Positions 55,476 through 59,408 of a stretch of DNA of 59,408 nt are shown piece by piece; position 1 is the first letter of the stretch; each line of letters opens with the position of its first letter. The stretch comes from Polaromonas sp. GTDB taxonomy: Bacteria > Pseudomonadota > Gammaproteobacteria > Burkholderiales > Burkholderiaceae_C. Under the pieces are notes generated by a model that searched no databases, was not told the origin of the DNA, and saw only the letters and a program-made list of their open reading frames with translations. The DNA is taken from assembly GCA_013823635.1 (NCBI GenBank), contig PNML01000007.1, forward strand, positions 1-59,408, in the 5' to 3' direction. Position numbers and translations under genes: made by a program.

Positions 55476-55493
55476 CTGGGGGGTGTTTTGGCT

Positions 55494-56327
55494 TTAAGCC
55501 AGTGTCAACACCACCGGTGCATGGTCGCTGGGGCGCTCGTTGTTGCGGGGCAGCTTGTCCACCGCGCAGGCCTGCGCCAGGGGCTTGAGGGCGTCACTGA
55601 TGAGGACATGGTCAATGCGCAAACCCCGGTTGCGGCGGAAAGCAAATTCCCGGTAGTCCCACCAGCTGTAGTTTTTCTCGGGCTGGGGGAACAGGCGCAC
55701 GCTGTCGTGCAGGCCCAGCGCCACCAGGGCCTGCAGGTGCCGGCGCTCCTCGGTGGTGCAGTGGATGGCCTCGCGCATGCCATCGGGGTCCCACACGTCG
55801 GCATCGTCAAAGGTGATGTTGAAGTCGCCCATCAGCACCAGGTGGGGGTGGGTGGCCAGTTCTTGTTGCACCCAGGCGTGCATGGCCTGCAGCCATTGCA
55901 TCTTGTAGGCGAACTTGTCGCTGCCGGGCGCCTGCCCGTTGGGAAAATAGGCACCGATGACGCGCAGGGTGGCGTCCCCCGCAGGCGGCTGGGTGTCCCC
56001 TCCCACCGCTGGCGTGCGGGTCAGGGGCACGGTGGCGGTCAGCACGCGTGCCTGCTCGTCGGGCAGGCCGGGCAGGTTTTTCACGGTGGCTGTCAGGGGT
56101 TGACGCGACAGCAGGGCCACGCCGTTGTAGGTTTTCTGGCCAAACCACTGCGCGTGGTAGCCCGCGTCACTGAAGGCCTGGGCCGGAAACTTGTCGTCCG
56201 TCATCTTCAGCTCTTGCAGGGCCAGCACGTCAATGGGTGCCCCCGCTTCGGCCTGCGCGGCGAGCCAGTCCAGCACCTGGGGCAGGCGCACGGTGAGCGA
56301 GTTGACATTCCAGGTGGCGAGTTTCAC
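55494..56327 (-). CDS. xth: Exodeoxyribonuclease III
   Basis: AP endonuclease/3'-exonuclease of 277 aa for base-excision repair. Motifs: KLATWNVNSLTVRLPQ, LALQELKMTDDKFP, GVALLSRQPL, the catalytic MGDFNITFDDADVWDP, LRIDHVLIS and the final RPSDHAPVVLTL. Start is taken as GTG 56327 (VKLATWNVNS), the family N-terminus; the 31 upstream residues are Pro/His-rich and unconserved. Last gene of the minus-strand run starting with thyA. Confidence 0.93.
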   Translation of the reverse strand: MKLATWNVNSLTVRLPQVLDWLAAQAEAGAPIDVLALQELKMTDDKFPAQAFSDAGYHAQWFGQKTYNGVALLSRQPLTATVKNLPGLPDEQARVLTATVPLTRTPAVGGDTQPPAGDATLRVIGAYFPNGQAPGSDKFAYKMQWLQAMHAWVQQELATHPHLVLMGDFNITFDDADVWDPDGMREAIHCTTEERRHLQALVALGLHDSVRLFPQPEKNYSWWDYREFAFRRNRGLRIDHVLISDALKPLAQACAVDKLPRNNERPSDHAPVVLTLA

Positions 56328-56391
56328 GGCAGGCCCAATCGGGTTCAAAAGAGGTGTGTGGTGCTGAGGGGCCGGGGCGTGGTGCCCAGGC

Positions 56392-56997
56392 TCACAGGTG
56401 CATGGCGGCGGCCAGCCCAACCAGGCCGCCCAACCCGCCAGCGGCGAACATGGCGTATTCCAGCCATTTTTTGCGGGTCAACAGGGCAATGGCGGCCAGG
56501 GCGATGGAGATTTGCAGGGCCGTGGTGGCCTGCGCCCAGCGGTGGTGCTGGTGCATTTGGTCCTCCGACTGCTGGTCCCAGGCTTTGGCCTCGGCCTCCA
56601 GCCCTTCGGCCACCCGTTTGATGTCATTTTTCTCTTTTTCGTAGCGCTCGGCCTTGGCCTGGTAGGCGGGCTTTTGGGTCTCGGCGGCCAGGTCGCGGGC
56701 CAGTTCGGCCAACGATTGCTTGGTGCTTTTGGACTGGTAGTAATTCCACTGGTTGGACGCCTCGGTTTTTTTGATGGCGGCGTTGTTTTTGTACAGCCCG
56801 GCATTGGCCTGGGTGGCGCCACCCATGTAACCAAACAGCGCGCCCACGGTGGCGATGATGGCGGTGAACAGCGCAATCTGGTTGGTCATGCGTTTGGCGG
56901 CGGGGTCCTCTTCGTGGTGGCCGCCGTGGCCACCTTGCTGGGCGTGTTCGAGCTCGTGGTCGTGCGGCCCGTGCACGTGAAATCCGTGTCCTGACAT
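56392..56997 (-). CDS. DUF4337 domain membrane protein with His-rich N-terminus
   Basis: The 201-aa protein starts with a His/Gly/Glu-rich hydrophilic segment (MSGHGFHVHGPHDHELEHAQ, then GGHGGHHEED) that could bind metal. A span follows (IALFTAIIATVGALFGYMGG), then a long charged coiled coil (about 70-150, KSTKQSLAELARDLAAETQ and onward) and two C-terminal hydrophobic segments (ALQISIALAAIALL, YAMFAAGGLGGLVGLAAAM). This layout fits DUF4337, whose function is unknown. It follows folA by 16 nt. Confidence 0.82.
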   Translation of the reverse strand: MSGHGFHVHGPHDHELEHAQQGGHGGHHEEDPAAKRMTNQIALFTAIIATVGALFGYMGGATQANAGLYKNNAAIKKTEASNQWNYYQSKSTKQSLAELARDLAAETQKPAYQAKAERYEKEKNDIKRVAEGLEAEAKAWDQQSEDQMHQHHRWAQATTALQISIALAAIALLTRKKWLEYAMFAAGGLGGLVGLAAAMHL

Positions 56998-57013
56998 GGG
57001 GTCCTCTTCCGGG

Positions 57014-57529
57014 TCAGCGGGGTTGGTGGGTGTAGGTGACAAAGCTGTGGCGCAGTCCGTTGGCTGCGGTGTGGGACTCGCGGCTGGTTTCTGTCCATTC
57101 AGGCCCCAGGGTGGGAGCAAAGGCGTCGCCCGCAAAATCGGCGTCGATTTCCGTGACCACCACGCGCTGGGCCAGTGGCAGTGCCTGGGCGTAGATTTGC
57201 GCACCACCGATCACCCAGACCTCGGGGTGATTCTTCAAATTCAGGAGCGCATTCTCCAATGATTCAAAGCGCTGAACGCCATTTTGGTTTGAAACTTCGT
57301 TGGCGGGGGCTGGCCAGGACGGGTCGCGCGTGAGCACCACGTTCAGCCGCCCCGGCAGGGGGCGAAAGCGCGGCGGCAACGAGTCCCAGGTTTTGCGGCC
57401 CATCACCACGGGGCAGCCCTGGGTGTGGCGTTTGAAGTGGGCCAGGTCTTCGGGCAAGTGCCAGGGCAGGGCGTTGTTCAGGCCGATCACGCCGTTTCGG
57501 GCGCGGGCATAAATGAGGTTGAGGCGCAT
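57014..57529 (-). CDS. folA: Dihydrofolate reductase
   Basis: NADPH-dependent reductase of 171 aa that regenerates tetrahydrofolate after thymidylate synthase. Motifs: YARARNGVIGLNNALPWHLP with the catalytic acid in PEDLAHFKRHT, VVMGRKTWDSLP, PLPGRLNVVLTRD and VWVIGGAQIYAQALP. Start ATG 57529. It shares the minus-strand run with thyA, which makes metabolic sense, although an EamA transporter gene lies between them. Confidence 0.96.
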   Translation of the reverse strand: MRLNLIYARARNGVIGLNNALPWHLPEDLAHFKRHTQGCPVVMGRKTWDSLPPRFRPLPGRLNVVLTRDPSWPAPANEVSNQNGVQRFESLENALLNLKNHPEVWVIGGAQIYAQALPLAQRVVVTEIDADFAGDAFAPTLGPEWTETSRESHTAANGLRHSFVTYTHQPR

Positions 57530-57596
57530 GGGCGGCAATGGTAGCGGTGCGTCGGCATCCGGTGGGCCCGGGGTGGCGCACCGGGCGGGGCCGAGG

Positions 57597-58493
57597 TCAG
57601 GTGGGGGGTGTGGCGGGTTTGGGGCTGCGGGCGGGCAGCAGCACGGCGGCGATGGCGCTCATCACCAGCACCACGGCCACGTAGTCTTGCCAGTGCGGCC
57701 ACTCGCCCACGATGAAGGTGGCGCTGAACGCGCCAATCAGCGGGATGGCCATCACGCTCATGGCGCTGGTCGCGGGCGGCAGGTCGCGCGCCAAGCCAAA
57801 CCAGATGATTTGCGCAAACCCGTAGTTGATGAGCACCCCATAGCCCAGGCTGAACCACATGGCCGGGCTGAACTCCCAGGTGGGCAGGGGTTCCACCGCC
57901 ACGGCCAGCCCCCACAGGCAGACGCTGGCCATGAGCATCATCCACACGGCCAGTGCCTCGGTGGGCAGGGTGATGGTGAGGCGGCGCATCATCAGCGTGC
58001 CAATGGCCCAGCACACCGCCGCCAGCTCCATCCACAGCACACCCAGGGGGCGTCCGGCCAGGTTGCCGATTTCGTGTGCCATGAGCAGGCCAATGGCGCC
58101 CGCCACCGCCAGCGTGGCCCAGACGGTGCGCCGGTTCAGGGCGTGCCCCATGAACAGGGCACCCAGCAACACCGTCCACACCGGCATGGTGAAACCCAGG
58201 ATGGCGGCGCGGCCCGAGCTGAGCTCCTTCACCCCAAAGATGGAAATGGTGTGCCAGCCCAGCATGTTGGGCAGCGCCAGGGTGGCCACGGTTTTCCACT
58301 CGGTGCCCTGGGGCAGCATGCGCACGCCCCGGGCCTTGAAAAAGAAGTACAGCCAGCTGGCCCCCAGCGTCATGGTGATGGCGCGAAAGTACAGCGGCGA
58401 GAGTTCGCGCAGCGACAGCTTCATCATGGGCCAGTTGATGCCCCACATGAGTGTGAGCAGCACCAGGGCCAGCAGTTGTTTGCGCGTCAACAC
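57597..58493 (-). CDS. EamA/DMT superfamily transporter
   Basis: The 298-aa protein has ten predicted spans in two EamA repeats (about 8-135 and 150-285). Typical stretches are LLTLMWGINWPMMKLSLRELSPLYFRA, SSGRAAILGFTMPVWTVLLGALF and the second-repeat MSVMAIPLIGAFSATFIVGEWP. The substrate is unknown; relatives export amino acids or metabolites. It lies between thyA (21 nt) and folA (67 nt). Confidence 0.9.
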   Translation of the reverse strand: MLTRKQLLALVLLTLMWGINWPMMKLSLRELSPLYFRAITMTLGASWLYFFFKARGVRMLPQGTEWKTVATLALPNMLGWHTISIFGVKELSSGRAAILGFTMPVWTVLLGALFMGHALNRRTVWATLAVAGAIGLLMAHEIGNLAGRPLGVLWMELAAVCWAIGTLMMRRLTITLPTEALAVWMMLMASVCLWGLAVAVEPLPTWEFSPAMWFSLGYGVLINYGFAQIIWFGLARDLPPATSAMSVMAIPLIGAFSATFIVGEWPHWQDYVAVVLVMSAIAAVLLPARSPKPATPPT

Positions 58494-58514
58494 GGCAGCG
58501 GGGGGCAGGGGGAT

Positions 58515-59360
58515 TCAGACCGCCACGGGGGCCTTGATGGCCGGGTGCGGGTCGTAGCCCGTGAACACAAAGTCCTCGAACCGGTAGTCAAAGATGCTGT
58601 CGGGTTTGCGCTGAATGCCCAGCGTGGGGTAGGCCCGGGGTGCGCGGCCCAGTTGCAGGTCCACCTGCTCGGTGTGGTTGCTGTAGATGTGGCAGTCGCC
58701 ACCCGTCCAGATGAAATCGCCCACGTCCAGGTCGCACTGCTGCGCCACCATGTGCGTCAGCAGCGCATAGCTGGCGATGTTGAAGGGCACGCCCAAAAAA
58801 ATGTCGGCGCTGCGCTGGTACAGCTGGCAGCTGAGCTTGCCCTTGCCACCCGCTTCGGTGGCGGGTGCCACGTAAAACTGGAAGAAGGCGTGGCAGGGCA
58901 TGAGGGCCATCTGGTCCAGCTCGGCCACGTTCCAGGCGCTGACGATGATGCGTCGGCTGTCGGGGTTGGTTTTCAGGGTGTGGATGACCTGGGCAATCTG
59001 GTCAATGTGTGTGCCGTCCGCCTTGGGCCAACTGCGCCACTGCACGCCGTACACCGGGCCCAGGCTGCCGTCCTCGCGCGCCCATTCGTCCCAGATGGTC
59101 ACGCCGCGCGCCCGCAGGTCGTTGTTGTTGCTGGAGCCGGTCAGGAACCACAGCAGTTCGTGGACGATGGACTTGATGTGCACCTTCTTGGTCGTGACCA
59201 GCGGAAAGCCCTCGTTCAGGTCAAACCGCATCTGGTAGCCAAACACGCTGGTGGTGCCCGTGCCCGTGCGGTCGGCCTTGAACACGCCCTGTGTGCGCAC
59301 ATGGCGCATGAAGTCTTCGTATTGGCTGCGGATGGGGTGGGCGTTCATGGCGACTGGCAT
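58515..59360 (-). CDS. thyA: Thymidylate synthase
   Basis: Converts dUMP and methylene-THF to dTMP and dihydrofolate. The 281-aa product has [40 protein letters not shown], the catalytic Cys in [33 protein letters not shown] and [12 protein letters not shown]. Starts at ATG 59360 or ATG 59348 ([14 protein letters not shown]) are both possible; the second is nearer the family norm. First gene of the minus-strand run; only 48 bases of upstream sequence are in the window. Confidence 0.96.
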   Translation of the reverse strand: MPVAMNAHPIRSQYEDFMRHVRTQGVFKADRTGTGTTSVFGYQMRFDLNEGFPLVTTKKVHIKSIVHELLWFLTGSSNNNDLRARGVTIWDEWAREDGSLGPVYGVQWRSWPKADGTHIDQIAQVIHTLKTNPDSRRIIVSAWNVAELDQMALMPCHAFFQFYVAPATEAGGKGKLSCQLYQRSADIFLGVPFNIASYALLTHMVAQQCDLDVGDFIWTGGDCHIYSNHTEQVDLQLGRAPRAYPTLGIQRKPDSIFDYRFEDFVFTGYDPHPAIKAPVAV

Positions 59361-59408
59361 CGAAAAAACTCAGCCGCGCAGTGTACTGGCGTATGGCCTT
59401 GTCAGGTT

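Overview
The window is a dense, GC-rich chromosomal segment with no phage, transposase, CRISPR array, rRNA or recognisable tRNA. Gene content and order point to a betaproteobacterium of the Burkholderiales, most likely Comamonadaceae. The supporting features are the dapA-bamC pair, a complete pst-phoU-phoB-phoR cluster beside ppk/sixA/ppx, trxA-rho, rplS-NUDIX-CobD-rsgA-M48-orn, and glnA next to ntrBC. This placement is inferred from gene content, not from a database search. Most genes are housekeeping or core regulatory genes.

Layout. 1-8 kb: the tail of a TRAP permease, dut, slyD, the ribosomal oxygenase roxA, an Ala/Pro-rich lipoprotein, and a minus-strand run MFS, small membrane protein, methyltransferase, dapA, bamC. 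8-13.3 kb: topoisomerase IV (parE, parC) with a lytic transglycosylase coupled between them. 13.3-18.3 kb: a minus-strand group with an orphan TRAP-type binding protein, a PAS-PAS-GGDEF-EAL membrane protein and a RidA protein. 18.5-23.2 kb: ppa, a YgiQ-type radical SAM protein, a zinc-ribbon membrane protein and a CoA transferase. 23.3-36.7 kb: a phosphate region with an OlsB-like N-acyltransferase and a glycosyltransferase, ppk-sixA, ppx, and pstSCAB-phoUBR. 36.6-42.4 kb: a GT-C-like membrane protein, rpmE2, rho, trxA and a flavoprotein. 42.5-50.2 kb: rplS, NUDIX, CobD-like, rsgA, an M48 protease, orn, a pseudouridine synthase, EI24 and a CinA-like protein. 50.2-55.4 kb: nitrogen control (glnA behind a sigma54/NtrC promoter, a DUF4124 protein, ntrB, ntrC). 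55.4-59.4 kb: a minus-strand run thyA, EamA transporter, folA, DUF4337, xth.

Two signals stand out. (1) Three promoters in the phosphate region carry 11-bp-phased GTCAC-like repeats followed, after exactly 10 bp, by a -10-like hexamer. They lie before pstS, before ppk, and before the acyltransferase-glycosyltransferase pair. This predicts one PhoB regulon linking phosphate uptake, polyphosphate and membrane-lipid replacement. (2) A dispersed AT-rich element with the fixed architecture TAGC-N20-AGCG (27 nt) occurs eight times. Two copies abut start codons (pstA and a methyltransferase) that lack a Shine-Dalgarno sequence. Two form a head-to-head hairpin pair after ntrC, and one lies in frame inside the ygiQ-like gene. 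No gene-free stretch exceeds about 240 bases.
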